A stretch of DNA of 27,256 bases, taken from NCBI RefSeq assembly GCF_002015035.1, contig NZ_MUXY01000019.1, positions 2,101 through 29,356 on the forward strand. Direction: 5' to 3'. Of the stretch, positions 1 through 7,988 are shown one piece after another. Source of the stretch: Haemophilus parahaemolyticus. GTDB lineage: Bacteria; Pseudomonadota; Gammaproteobacteria; Enterobacterales; Pasteurellaceae. The first letter of the stretch is position 1. Every line of letters begins with the position of its first letter. The notes under the pieces are model-generated. The model was not told where the DNA came from and made no database searches. It saw nothing but the letters and a program-made list of their open reading frames with translations. The translations under genes were made by a program, and so were the position numbers.

Positions 1-74
1 GGAAGGGGAGATTTGGCAGAAGAAAAAACGGAGAGATTAGGTTATTTAGACCAATTTCGTAACGCAAAAAATGG

Positions 75-695
75 TTACAAAGTCGGCGTCGTCTCGCTTA
101 AAACCTCATATTTTTCATTCATCTCTGCCGCCCAAGCGGTTAAATTTGGAAATTCTTTTGCAAGATCTAATCCAATTTTTTCTGCTCTAAACAAGAACCA
201 ATCAATGACTGCAACTGCCGTTAACGTTCCAATGTTTAATTCCATGCCAAACGGTTTCAAGTCTTGCTCAAGTCTTACAAAACTTTGACGATTACGTTCA
301 GTTAGTTGTTGATGGCGAGCTGCCCACCATTCACTTTCAGGGCGAAGCATTTTTTCAGCCATCATCGGCACGGTATTTTCCATAATGCCATCGGCTAAAT
401 TATGCAACGCTAACGCTGCCCAGCGTGGCTTGCCACTTTCTGGAATGAGTTTAGGCTCTACCTTGCCTTTTTGATCAAGATATTCACAAATCAGCAAACT
501 GCCATAAAGCCAATTACCACAATTACGTTCTAACGCTGGCACTCGACCTAGTGGATTTGCCTGATTATGCGGAGAGCTTGCATCAAATGATGAACCGATT
601 TTAATCAGTTCTATTTTGTCTAAGAGTTGTTGATATTTCAACGTTACCAGCACTTTACGTACATACGGGCTGGTGGTGGAGTACCAAAGTTTCAT
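75..695 (-). CDS. glutathione S-transferase-like protein downstream of ureC
   Basis: A 206-residue protein with an N-terminal thioredoxin-like GST domain (MKLWYSTTSPYVRKVLVTLK) and an all-helical C-terminal half, the usual length for soluble bacterial GSTs. The TSPYVRKV stretch is where the glutathione-contacting residue lies in this family, and VPALE matches the cis-proline glutathione-binding turn. An AAGGAG ribosome site precedes the ATG. It starts 37 bases after the ureC stop on the same strand, so it is probably cotranscribed with urease. From memory, the A. pleuropneumoniae urease cluster carries an extra gene of about this size called ureX; I think this is that gene but cannot verify it. 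Substrate unknown. Urease does not need a GST, so a role in nickel or thiol handling is only a guess. Confidence 0.85.
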   Translation of the reverse strand: MKLWYSTTSPYVRKVLVTLKYQQLLDKIELIKIGSSFDASSPHNQANPLGRVPALERNCGNWLYGSLLICEYLDQKGKVEPKLIPESGKPRWAALALHNLADGIMENTVPMMAEKMLRPESEWWAARHQQLTERNRQSFVRLEQDLKPFGMELNIGTLTAVAVIDWFLFRAEKIGLDLAKEFPNLTAWAAEMNEKYEVLSETTPTL

Positions 696-732
696 TGTAA
701 ATTCTCCTTAAAATTTGACCGCTCTTTTCTGC

Positions 733-2451
733 TTAGAACATAAAATATCGTTGTCCTAATGGCACGGTATCCACAGGTTCGCAGGTAATGAGTTCGCCAT
801 CTACACGCACTTCATAGCGTTCTGGATCCACTGTAATTTCAGGTGTTGCATTGTTGTGAACGAGATCTTTTTTACCCACGCTGCGGCAGCCTTTCACCGC
901 AATGGTTTCTTTGTGCAAGCCAAATTTAGCACGAATATCTGCTTTTTCAGCGGCTTGTGAAACAAAGAATACCGCGGTTTGTGCTGTCGCTAAGCCTTGT
1001 GCACCGTACATCGGACGGTAGAATACAGGTTGCGGTGTTGGAATAGAGGCATTTGGATCGCCCATTTTCGCGTAGCTAATAAAGCCTTTTTTAATTACGA
1101 CTTCAGGTTTTACCCCAAAGAACATCGGTTTCCATAACACGATATCTGCAATTTTACCCACTTCTAATGAACCGATATGATCCGCAATACCGTGTGCAAT
1201 TGCTGGGTTGATGGTGTATTTCGCAATATAGCGTTTAATGCGGAAGTTATCGTTTCCTTCATTGCCTAACTCGCCACGTTGCATTTTCATTTTATCAGCG
1301 GTTTGCCAAGTACGAATAACAACTTCGCCAATACGTCCCATCGCTTGAGAGTCTGAACTCATAATCGAGAAGACGCCCATATCATGCAAAATATCTTCTG
1401 CTGCAATAGTTTCAGGACGGATACGGCTATCGGCAAATGCCACATCTTCCGGCACGCGTTTATCTAAGTGATGGCAAACCATCAACATATCCAAATGTTC
1501 ATCAATGGTGTTTTTCGTAAACGGACGAGTCGGGTTGGTTGAAGCTGGCAATACGTTTGGATACATCGCCGCTTTAATGATGTCAGGCGCATGACCGCCA
1601 CCAGCACCTTCAGTATGGAAGGTATGAATTACACGTCCATCAATCGATTTCATCGTATCTTCTAAGAAGCCACTTTCGTTCAGCGTATCGGTGTGGATTG
1701 CCACTTGAATATCCATTTCATCAGCCACTTTTAATGCTGAATCAATTACTGCTGGCGTTGCGCCCCAGTCTTCGTGGATTTTTAAGCCTAATGCGCCCGC
1801 TTCAATTTGTTCACGTAGCGGATCTAGGGTTGAACAGTTGCCTTTACCAAAAAATCCGACGTTTACAGGCAATGCTTCTGCCGCTTGGAACATACGCTCC
1901 ATATACCACGCACCCGGTGTACAAGTAGTCGCGTGTGTACCATCAGCAGGGCCTGTTCCGCCACCAATTAGCGTGGTAACCCCACTTTCAATCGCATGCT
2001 GTGCTTGTTGAGGACAAATAAAGTGAATGTGCGTATCGATACCGCCAGCGGTTGCAATTAAATGTGCACCGTTATGTACTTCTGTGCTAGCACCGATAAT
2101 CATATTTGGCGTGACATTATCCATCGTATCTGGGTTACCAGCTTGACCGATGCCCACAATGCGACCATCACGAATACCAATATCGGCTTTGATAATGCCT
2201 AATTTGGCATCAATAATCATCACGTTAGTGATCACAAAATCCAATACATTTGGATTATCGCGAGTTGCGGTGCCGCTTTGTGCCATGCCATCACGTACAC
2301 TTTTACCGCCACCAAATTTACACTCATCGCCTTTGGTTAATAAATCTTGTTCAATGGTTGCCCATAAATTGGTATCGCCTAAACGGACTTTATCGCCAAC
2401 GGTTGGGCCATAAGTTGCTACATATTGTGCTCTTGAAATTGTTAATGTCAT
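733..2451 (-). CDS. ureC: urease subunit alpha
   Basis: Catalytic subunit of urease, which hydrolyses urea to ammonia and carbamate in the cytoplasm. Its 572 residues are the normal family length. All active-site residues are present with a constant offset of +7 from Klebsiella numbering: His141 and His143 (HIH), the carbamylated Lys224 (GLKIHEDWG) that bridges the two nickel ions, His253, His279, flap Cys326 and His327 (VCHHLD), and Asp367 (SSDSQAMGR). The enzyme should therefore be active if nickel is inserted. It follows ureB by 11 bases, with an AGGG-type ribosome site. The loading genes ureEFGD are not in the window and presumably lie beyond the left edge. Confidence 0.98.
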   Translation of the reverse strand: MTLTISRAQYVATYGPTVGDKVRLGDTNLWATIEQDLLTKGDECKFGGGKSVRDGMAQSGTATRDNPNVLDFVITNVMIIDAKLGIIKADIGIRDGRIVGIGQAGNPDTMDNVTPNMIIGASTEVHNGAHLIATAGGIDTHIHFICPQQAQHAIESGVTTLIGGGTGPADGTHATTCTPGAWYMERMFQAAEALPVNVGFFGKGNCSTLDPLREQIEAGALGLKIHEDWGATPAVIDSALKVADEMDIQVAIHTDTLNESGFLEDTMKSIDGRVIHTFHTEGAGGGHAPDIIKAAMYPNVLPASTNPTRPFTKNTIDEHLDMLMVCHHLDKRVPEDVAFADSRIRPETIAAEDILHDMGVFSIMSSDSQAMGRIGEVVIRTWQTADKMKMQRGELGNEGNDNFRIKRYIAKYTINPAIAHGIADHIGSLEVGKIADIVLWKPMFFGVKPEVVIKKGFISYAKMGDPNASIPTPQPVFYRPMYGAQGLATAQTAVFFVSQAAEKADIRAKFGLHKETIAVKGCRSVGKKDLVHNNATPEITVDPERYEVRVDGELITCEPVDTVPLGQRYFMF

Positions 2452-2462
2452 CTTGCCCTACT

Positions 2463-2768
2463 TTATAATTTGCCATCAATTTGATTATGGAAGCCGTAAA
2501 TAATTTGGTTACCACCAAAAGCCACTAACTCAACGGTTTTGGCTTCGCCCGGTTCAAAACGCACTGCATTGCCAGATGGCACATTCAAACGCATACCGCG
2601 TGCCAAAGTGCGGTCAAATTTAAGGGCATTATTGGTTTCAAAAAAATGGTAGTGAGAACCCACCTGAATGGGTCTATCACCCGAGTTGGTTACTTCAATT
2701 ATCACTGTTTTTCTGCCGACATTAGCAATAATATCGCCTTCGGCTAATTGGTATTCGCCTGGGATCAT
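2463..2768 (-). CDS. ureB: urease subunit beta
   Basis: Non-catalytic beta subunit of urease, which packs against UreC and UreA in the (alpha-beta-gamma)3 assembly. Its 101 residues begin [13 protein letters not shown], the family's typical start, followed by the conserved segments [20 protein letters not shown] and [15 protein letters not shown]. The ribosome site AAGGA (2777-2781 on the minus strand) directly abuts the REP-like hairpin at 2782-2842, which separates this gene from ureA by 76 bases. In most urease operons this gap is only a few bases, so the hairpin has been inserted here and may alter relative expression. Confidence 0.97.
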   Translation of the reverse strand: MIPGEYQLAEGDIIANVGRKTVIIEVTNSGDRPIQVGSHYHFFETNNALKFDRTLARGMRLNVPSGNAVRFEPGEAKTVELVAFGGNQIIYGFHNQIDGKL

Positions 2769-2781
2769 ATCTTTGTTCCTT

Positions 2782-2842
2782 GTAGGGAGGGCTTTAGCCC
2801 ACCATTGATATTTTTATTTTGGTGGGCTAAAGCCCACCCTAC
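2782..2842. repeat. REP-like inverted repeat between ureA and ureB
   Basis: Two 23-base arms (2782-2804 and 2820-2842) are complementary with a single mismatch and flank a 15-base AT-rich loop. Each arm contains the smaller palindrome GGGCTTTAGCCC, and the outer ends read GTAGGG. This resembles a REP doublet (BIME) and is much more GC-rich than its surroundings. It lies inside the urease operon and ends directly against the ureB ribosome site. Confidence 0.85.
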
Positions 2843-2844
2843 GG

Positions 2845-3147
2845 TTATCTGATTGGATTATGCACGGTAACAAGTTTTGTGCCATCTGGGAAAGTTGCTT
2901 CAATTTGTACTTCGTGCACCATTTCAGCAACGCCTTCCATCACATCTTCAACGGTAAGCAATGTTGCACCATATTGCATGACTTCCGCCACAGACATCCC
3001 ATCACGAGCAGCTTCTTGCAAGTGGCTCGCAATGTAAGCGATGGATTCTGGATAGTTTAATTTTAGTCCGCGCGCTTTGCGTTTTGCCGCCAATTCGCCC
3101 GCAAGAAAAAGCATCAGCTTTTCTTGTTCTCTGGAAGTTAAGTGCAT
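2845..3147 (-). CDS. ureA: urease subunit gamma
   Basis: Gamma subunit of urease, 100 residues, with the invariant beginning [20 protein letters not shown] and the conserved segments [17 protein letters not shown] and [21 protein letters not shown]. It is a structural subunit with no catalytic residue. The gene is preceded by GAAGGA nine bases before the ATG. A consensus -10 hexamer lies in the 67-base gap after the urea transporter gene, so urease may have its own promoter in addition to read-through from the transporter genes. Confidence 0.97.
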   Translation of the reverse strand: MHLTSREQEKLMLFLAGELAAKRKARGLKLNYPESIAYIASHLQEAARDGMSVAEVMQYGATLLTVEDVMEGVAEMVHEVQIEATFPDGTKLVTVHNPIR

Positions 3148-3187
3148 AATTAATTCCTTCTATTGTGATTTGCAAAAAGTTGTGAAA

Positions 3188-3218
3188 ATTATACCGCTTG
3201 TACGGTTGTTTGTGTTAA
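3188..3218 (-). promoter_or_regulatory. possible ureABC promoter overlapping an uptake sequence
   Basis: On the minus strand a perfect TATAAT (3188-3193) follows TTAACA (3213-3218) with a long 19-base spacer. The spacer contains ACAAGCGGT, the Apl-type uptake core, so the promoter and a DNA uptake sequence share bases. The spacing is suboptimal. Confidence 0.35.
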
Positions 3219-4120
3219 GGGTTAAGCCATTTCAACCATTTTTCTTTATTGATATCAACCTTTTCAACCTTCGATTTCATCCATAAAATCAGCCAACTGG
3301 CGAGGATAAAACCGATGGTGTAAGGTGCGATGCCAAGGACAGAAAAGCCGAATTGGATTAACACCGCAAGCAAAGTGCCAACTAAGATATAAAAAAAGTG
3401 GCACAACCGTTCGCCCGCAAAGGCACAGGCAACCAAAATTGGTGAAAAGCCGTATAAGCCGTTGGCAAGATTATTGTGTCCGACCGCCAATAAATGATGA
3501 GCAAATGCTGTTCCCAATACTGCGGCTGCCATACCGTACATAGCCGCCATGGGGGAGCTAATCGCGATTGCCACGAACAGCAACCCCCCCGTAATTACGC
3601 TTGAGCCGAAATTGACTTCCGCCCATGCGTAGAGTGGGCTTTGAATGGCATTAAAAGTATCAGTGTAATCGGATAACTCAGGCGTAGTTTGTTCCAAACC
3701 AAAGAGTTGAAATTTGGCAGTGAGAAAACAAAGTAACCAGCAAGTTAGCACGAATGGGAAGGTGAACGCCACTTTTCGGCGTTGTAAAAAAGTGCGCATT
3801 ATCAACGTGGCGACAACGGAAGCCAGAATACCCCACAGCCACAACAGAGGGCTATCTGCACTCTCTTCTCCGAAGGTGAACATCACGCACATAAAGGCGA
3901 GTGAGCTATTAAAGCCGAATAACCCTTGTTGAATTTGTCTGATCGGGTATTTTAATGCTCGTGCGGTCAGCGTGCCGACCAACGAGCCGAGAAAACACGC
4001 CACGCCGAGCGTCCAATGGCTAAAAAACATTGCGACCGTAATCACGAGCCCCGTTAATCCGTTTTCCTGCAGAAAGATCTGCCCAATACCTGTGAATGTT
4101 TCTTTAATGGGTGTTTGCAT
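3215..4120 (-). CDS. utp: urea transporter (UT family)
   Basis: An integral membrane protein of 301 residues with about ten hydrophobic segments, of the urea channel (UT/Yut) family that lets urea cross the inner membrane passively. Typical signatures are ALKYPIRQIQQGLFGFNSSL near residues 55-75 and the second-half repeat LANGLYGFSPILVACA near 217-232. The matching GLFGFNSSL and GLYGFSPIL motifs reflect the internal duplication of this family. It sits between the nickel importer and ureABC on the same strand, so the cluster imports both the substrate and the metal of urease. The gap from cbiO is 79 bases with no clear terminator. Confidence 0.93.
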   Translation of the reverse strand: MQTPIKETFTGIGQIFLQENGLTGLVITVAMFFSHWTLGVACFLGSLVGTLTARALKYPIRQIQQGLFGFNSSLAFMCVMFTFGEESADSPLLWLWGILASVVATLIMRTFLQRRKVAFTFPFVLTCWLLCFLTAKFQLFGLEQTTPELSDYTDTFNAIQSPLYAWAEVNFGSSVITGGLLFVAIAISSPMAAMYGMAAAVLGTAFAHHLLAVGHNNLANGLYGFSPILVACAFAGERLCHFFYILVGTLLAVLIQFGFSVLGIAPYTIGFILASWLILWMKSKVEKVDINKEKWLKWLNP

Positions 4121-4199
4121 AACGTCCTCGTTTTTGTTGTTTTAAGAATTCTTCACATACTTTTTTCTTTCCTTCCGTTTGCAGAGGGAAGAAATGCGA

Positions 4200-4823
4200 T
4201 CATAAACAAATCACCTCGTCCGCCAACGCCTCACTAAACGCCAAATCGTGGCTAGCAATCAGCATAGGTAGCTCCAACGCTTGCAATAAAGCGGTCAGTT
4301 TTGCTTTGTTTTTTGCATCTAGCCCATTGGTGGGTTCGTCTAACAGCAACATTTTCGGTTGCATAGCTAGCACGCCTGCCAAGGCGGTAAAATTTTTCTC
4401 TCCGCCTGAAAGTAAGTTCACGGGGCGATCTTTTAAGTGAGTAATGCCCAATTTTTCCAACTGTTCGAGTGCGATCTGATAGGATTCCGCCTTGCTTTTG
4501 CCTTGATTCAAACAGCCGAATGCCACGTCGTCTAACACGGTTGGACCGAATAACTGATCGTCCGCTTGCTGGAAACAAATCCCCACCGTGTTTCCTCGCA
4601 ACGGCATAAAATCCGCTTCTTGGCGGCAGCTTTTACCAAACCAGTTGATCTCGCCCGAATGTAGAGGCACAAAGCCAAGCAAGGCGAGCAATAGCGTTGA
4701 TTTCCCGCTGCCGATTTCGCCTTGCAGCACGAACTTTTGGCATTCACCAATCGCAAAAGTTAAGTCAGAAATCACTGCTTGTTGGTTGCGGTAAAGGGTT
4801 AAGTGATTGACGTTGAGTACCAT
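4200..4823 (-). CDS. cbiO: nickel ECF transporter ATPase (CbiO/NikO)
   Basis: ATP-binding subunit of an energy-coupling-factor nickel/cobalt transporter. Its 207 residues contain Walker A GEIGSGKST (35-43), a Q-loop near CFQQ (83-86), the signature LSGGE (138-142), Walker B MLLLDEP (158-164) and the switch histidine in ASHD (His192). It is shorter than many CbiO proteins and lacks a C-terminal extension, as is common for NikO. It follows cbiQ by seven bases, suggesting a tight stoichiometric unit. The metal is inferred as Ni2+ rather than Co2+ from the adjacent urease. Confidence 0.93.
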   Translation of the reverse strand: MVLNVNHLTLYRNQQAVISDLTFAIGECQKFVLQGEIGSGKSTLLLALLGFVPLHSGEINWFGKSCRQEADFMPLRGNTVGICFQQADDQLFGPTVLDDVAFGCLNQGKSKAESYQIALEQLEKLGITHLKDRPVNLLSGGEKNFTALAGVLAMQPKMLLLDEPTNGLDAKNKAKLTALLQALELPMLIASHDLAFSEALADEVICL

Positions 4824-4830
4824 TTTTTTA

Positions 4831-5430
4831 TTAAAGTTTAAATCCCCTTGCTTTCATCGCTATTTCCGCTTTTTCAGCTTTGAGCATTGAGTGAATCAGC
4901 AATAGAGCGACCCGTTGGGCATAGACTTTCATCGTAAACAGGTTAAATTTTGGATGAAACCCGCGGGCTTTCATTGCCATATCCATTTTTTGATTGAGCT
5001 CCGCCAGCAGAGAAATATAACGCACGCTTAAAATAAACAGATGAATCAGCTTTGTCGGTAGTGGCAGTTTAGCGATCGCTTGCACTAAAAGAGTGTCAGT
5101 AACGTGGTGCAAAAACAGCCAAACCGACAACACAATCAGGTTCATTCGAAGTGTAATCAGTGTGGCAAGTTCGATGCCGTGTACGTTCCACATTATGTCC
5201 TGCTCACCAATTTTCCAGCTTAATGTTGCCCATAGTAGCACAGAAAACAAATTGAACTTCAGCCAGCGTTTCAGCAAATGTTTCGGCTGATGGCTATGCA
5301 AAAAGCAGACTACAAACAGCGCGCAAGCGGTTAAAATTGCCAGTAGTTTTACCGATGTCAGGCTACTAACAATGATGCCGAACAAGCAAGCGTAAGCCAA
5401 GCGGTAATGAGGCTCTAACCATTTATTCAC
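4831..5430 (-). CDS. cbiQ: nickel ECF transporter transmembrane coupling protein (CbiQ/NikQ)
   Basis: The EcfT-type membrane subunit that couples ATP hydrolysis by CbiO to the substrate-binding CbiM. Its 199 residues have several membrane segments and two copies of the Ala-Arg-Gly coupling motif, both as AMKARGF (about residues 151-157 and 191-197). These are the helices that dock into the ATPase. The start overlaps the 3' end of cbiM by eight bases, indicating translational coupling. The second motif sits almost at the C-terminus, so the protein ends right after it. Confidence 0.92.
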   Translation of the reverse strand: MNKWLEPHYRLAYACLFGIIVSSLTSVKLLAILTACALFVVCFLHSHQPKHLLKRWLKFNLFSVLLWATLSWKIGEQDIMWNVHGIELATLITLRMNLIVLSVWLFLHHVTDTLLVQAIAKLPLPTKLIHLFILSVRYISLLAELNQKMDMAMKARGFHPKFNLFTMKVYAQRVALLLIHSMLKAEKAEIAMKARGFKL

Positions 5431-6028
5431 AACGCAACGCCTCGGGCATCATTTTAGCAAGCGTCAATAGCACACCTACGCTAATCAAACTATCGACCAA
5501 AAACACGGGCAAGTGAGAAACGATAAGTAGCCCAATGAGATCGGCATACTGCTTGCCACCGTCCATCGCCAGTACCAGAGAGGCAATCAGAGCTGAACCA
5601 CCAACACCCAGCACACCCGCCAAAATACCTGTGGAAATTAACCGCTTACGAGTAAGTTCTCTTAGTAGCGGTCGGCTCAAATAATGCACTACCAACGCAG
5701 GCAACGCCATAATGCAGAGGTTCACGCCTAACACGGAGAAACCGCCGAAGGAGAAGAGCAAAGCTTGCAACACCAAAGCAATCAAAAAGGCTGGAAACAC
5801 CGCCCAACCGAGGAAAATGCCTGCCACGCCATTTAAAATCAAGTGCACACTACCGATGCCTACGGGAATATGGATAGTACTTGCCACAAAAAAAGCTGCG
5901 GCAAAGAGTGCAGTGAGGGACAAACGGTCGGATTGCAGCCGTTTTAAGCCAAGTGTAATGCCCGTCACCGCTACGGCAGCCCCAACAATCAAGGTTTGAC
6001 TGTGCAATACGCCTTCAGATAAATGCAT
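5423..6028 (-). CDS. cbiM: nickel ECF transporter substrate-binding membrane protein (CbiM/NikM)
   Basis: The S-component of the nickel transporter, 201 residues. It begins MHLSEGVLHS, the family's diagnostic start (MHxxEG), in which the N-terminal amine and His2 take part in metal coordination. Six or seven hydrophobic helices follow. Its ATG overlaps the cbiL stop as TAATG, so translation is coupled. With cbiL, cbiQ, cbiO and the periplasmic cbiK it matches the NikKLMQO systems described for Pasteurellaceae, which are associated with urease. Confidence 0.93.
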   Translation of the reverse strand: MHLSEGVLHSQTLIVGAAVAVTGITLGLKRLQSDRLSLTALFAAAFFVASTIHIPVGIGSVHLILNGVAGIFLGWAVFPAFLIALVLQALLFSFGGFSVLGVNLCIMALPALVVHYLSRPLLRELTRKRLISTGILAGVLGVGGSALIASLVLAMDGGKQYADLIGLLIVSHLPVFLVDSLISVGVLLTLAKMMPEALRCE

Positions 6029-6492
6029 TATTGCCCCTTCCTTGTTTTCAGCAGAGCAACCGTCCCGAAAATACCGAGAATATAACCAATACCACCGAAA
6101 ATATCTCGCCAGTAGATCTTATCTCGAAGCTGAGAGATCTCTTCTCGCAATAGTTGAATTTCTTGGCTAGAAACCGCTTGAGCCTGTATTTTCGTTACCT
6201 GCGTTTCCGCCCGATGCCCTTCCATCCCCTCAATAATCACACTGAATGTACCCTCTTGATTAAACGGCAAATTGAACCGTCCTTCACGGTCGGTTTTACC
6301 ATAAACCACAGGATCAGTTTCACCCTGTTTCACCGCCTCCACATAAGTATCCACTGCAGGAGTCTGGTCGGAATAATATGCCTTACCCGAAATCGCCATG
6401 CCATCATATTGGGCAGTAATGTGCAACGCATGGGCAAAAGTATTAGCAGAAAAAAATAGAAAAATGACCGCTTGTAAGAGTTTGTTTATCAT
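6028..6492 (-). CDS. cbiL: nickel ECF transporter accessory protein (CbiL/NikL)
   Basis: Small accessory component of the NikKLMQO importer. It has a signal peptide (MINKLLQAVIFLFFSANTFA) followed by a periplasmic beta-rich domain (ITAQYDGMAISGKAYY..., VYGKTDREGRFNLPF) like a carboxypeptidase regulatory fold. A short coiled segment (residues about 110-130) and a C-terminal membrane helix (GGIGYILGIFGTVALL) complete it. I chose the ATG at 6492 because it gives a normal signal peptide and does not overlap cbiK. An in-frame ATG at 6516 would add eight residues and overlap the cbiK end. Neither has a strong ribosome site, so coupling to cbiK is likely. An uptake sequence (6466-6475) lies within the signal-peptide codons. 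Confidence 0.85.
   Translation of the reverse strand: MINKLLQAVIFLFFSANTFAHALHITAQYDGMAISGKAYYSDQTPAVDTYVEAVKQGETDPVVYGKTDREGRFNLPFNQEGTFSVIIEGMEGHRAETQVTKIQAQAVSSQEIQLLREEISQLRDKIYWRDIFGGIGYILGIFGTVALLKTRKGQ
6466..6475 (-). repeat. Apl-type DNA uptake sequence in cbiL
   Basis: ACAAGCGGTC on the minus strand, the full ten-base core of the Actinobacillus-type uptake signal, embedded in coding sequence. Confidence 0.75.
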
Positions 6493-6505
6493 CGACTTTA
6501 TAGAA

Positions 6506-7210
6506 TTATGGTACATCAAAGGTCAGCATATATTCATAAGAACGGTCAGAATAATCAGGATTGCCAGCCACTTTTTCCTCAAATTCCGCCCACACTTTAT
6601 TAAAGCCTTGGGTTGGGGTAAATTGGGCTATTCCTTGTGCATTTGAAAGATTAAAGGACTGATCTTCCCCTAATCCTACTTTAATGCCTTGAACAGGTTT
6701 ACCTTGTTTTAAAACCAAAATATCAAGAACTTTACCTGCCTCAGGTTTAGAAAGTGGAACAAGCTCGTAGGCCATATGATGATATTTCATCGCATCATCA
6801 TCCCATTTCACAATCGATTTACTTAATTTAATCGGGTTAATCGAAAACTCCGCATTAGGCACTTCTCGCTTCGTTTTCTCAACATATTTGCCACTAGGCA
6901 ATTTAGACCAAATCCCATTGTTAAATAAGGTGTAATAAATTTTAGCTCCTTTATCACCAACAACTGCTTCCCCTTTATCGCCTTGTTTCGCATTAAATTC
7001 AAACGTAGTGTCCTGAACTTGCCCTTGTTCATCAATATATCTCACTCGTTTTAATTTTGCTTGAGGATAAAACTCAGTTTGTTCGTGTCCAAATTTGACA
7101 ACATAACGTTGAATTCCGCCCGTATTTGATTCGGGTTCTAACCAGACATTATGAGCCGAAGCCACACCAGAGAAAAGTAAAGTTGCGATAAGCGTAGATG
7201 TCAATTTCAT
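6506..7210 (-). CDS. cbiK: periplasmic nickel-uptake protein of DUF4198 family (CbiK/NikK)
   Basis: A 234-residue exported protein of the DUF4198 family found as the extra periplasmic component of Pasteurellaceae nickel ECF importers. The signal peptide is followed by an ASA cleavage site, so the mature protein would begin with a histidine (HNVWLEPES). An N-terminal histidine is consistent with metal capture. Other potential ligands include GHEQTEFYP and the MKYHHMAYEL segment. The ribosome site AGGAGG precedes the ATG by ten bases. It is the first gene of the transporter set and lies 53 bases after rsmG. That gap is AT-rich and could hold a promoter, but I see no confident one. Confidence 0.88.
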   Translation of the reverse strand: MKLTSTLIATLLFSGVASAHNVWLEPESNTGGIQRYVVKFGHEQTEFYPQAKLKRVRYIDEQGQVQDTTFEFNAKQGDKGEAVVGDKGAKIYYTLFNNGIWSKLPSGKYVEKTKREVPNAEFSINPIKLSKSIVKWDDDAMKYHHMAYELVPLSKPEAGKVLDILVLKQGKPVQGIKVGLGEDQSFNLSNAQGIAQFTPTQGFNKVWAEFEEKVAGNPDYSDRSYEYMLTFDVP

Positions 7211-7263
7211 TGATAAAAATCCTCCTAGTGACAGACATTGATGGGAATTATTACTTAGTTTTT

Positions 7264-7917
7264 TTAATTTTTAAAATTAGATATTTTAATCATTTTCAAA
7301 TATCTATTTTTTGCCAACACCACCAAATGGCGTTCACCAACTAACTCTGGCACTTGAAGTTTAATTATATCTAGTTGTTTTACTGGTTGGTTGATTTCAG
7401 CAACCTCTTCAGGCTGATATTGTCCTTTTAAGGCGTAAAAACGACCGCTTGCGTTTGGTAGGTGGTAACACCAATTAACCATATCATTCAGGCTAGCAAA
7501 TGCACGGCTTAATACACCATCAAATTGCTTCTCTTGATACTCTTCGACACGACTTAGCACGGACGTTACGTTAGTCAATTTCAACTCTCGAACCGCATTT
7601 TTGATAAAAGTAATACGTTTGCCTAGGCTATCCAGCAGTGTGAATTGTTTATCAGGATTGATGATTGCCAGCGGAATTCCTGGCAAGCCAGGCCCTGTAC
7701 CAACATCAATAAATTGATTACCTTCAAGATGCTGGCTAACCACAAGGCTATCCATAATATGCTTGACTAACATCTCTTCAGGATCACGCACAGAGGTAAG
7801 GTTATATGCTTTATTCCATTTATCTAAAAGTTTAACAAAATCAATCAGTTGCTGTTTTTGTTGTTTGCTAATTTCAATCTTCGCTTGGCTCAGCAAGCGG
7901 TCTAATTTTTGGTTCAT
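7264..7917 (-). CDS. rsmG: 16S rRNA (guanine-527-N7)-methyltransferase
   Basis: RsmG (formerly GidB) methylates N7 of G527 in the 530 loop of 16S rRNA using S-adenosylmethionine. Its 217 residues begin with the family's helical N-terminus and carry the SAM-binding motif [17 protein letters not shown] (near residues 70-86), [10 protein letters not shown] and LSRAFASL. It follows mnmG by 71 bases, in the classical gidA-gidB order beside the origin. In E. coli the atp operon comes next; here the nickel/urease cluster does. A weak AGAAAG precedes the ATG. Uptake sequences occur at both ends of the gene. Confidence 0.96.
   Translation of the reverse strand: MNQKLDRLLSQAKIEISKQQKQQLIDFVKLLDKWNKAYNLTSVRDPEEMLVKHIMDSLVVSQHLEGNQFIDVGTGPGLPGIPLAIINPDKQFTLLDSLGKRITFIKNAVRELKLTNVTSVLSRVEEYQEKQFDGVLSRAFASLNDMVNWCYHLPNASGRFYALKGQYQPEEVAEINQPVKQLDIIKLQVPELVGERHLVVLAKNRYLKMIKISNFKN
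7443..7452 (-). repeat. Apl-type DNA uptake sequence in rsmG
   Basis: GCAAGCGGTC on the minus strand, one base off the ACAAGCGGTC core. Confidence 0.65.
7893..7902 (+). repeat. Apl-type DNA uptake sequence at the start of rsmG
   Basis: GCAAGCGGTC followed by TAATTTTT, a T-rich downstream segment like the extended uptake motif of Actinobacillus. Confidence 0.65.
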
Positions 7918-7950
7918 TTTGCTTTCTATTATCTTAACATCATAGATAAA

Positions 7951-7975
7951 GGGCGGGGATAAACCCCGCCCCTAC
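7951..7975. repeat. GC-rich palindrome between mnmG and rsmG
   Basis: GGGCGGGG (7951-7958) pairs perfectly with CCCCGCCC (7964-7971) across a five-base loop. Read on the minus strand it begins GTAGGGG, like the arms of the ureA-ureB element, which suggests a related REP family. On the minus strand it is followed only by TTTATCT, so it could be at most a weak attenuator between mnmG and rsmG. Confidence 0.7.
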
Positions 7976-7988
7976 ATTAAAATTACAC

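Noticed and set aside
13..288. TTG-started plus-strand frame of 91 codons at the left edge
   Set aside because: It runs antisense to the GST gene end for most of its length and its product shows no recognisable domain; the GST frame is far better supported.
4147..4199. Possible terminator between the cbiO and urea transporter genes
   Set aside because: A short CTTCC/GGAAG pairing exists, but on the transcribed strand it is followed by A-rich, not T-rich, sequence.
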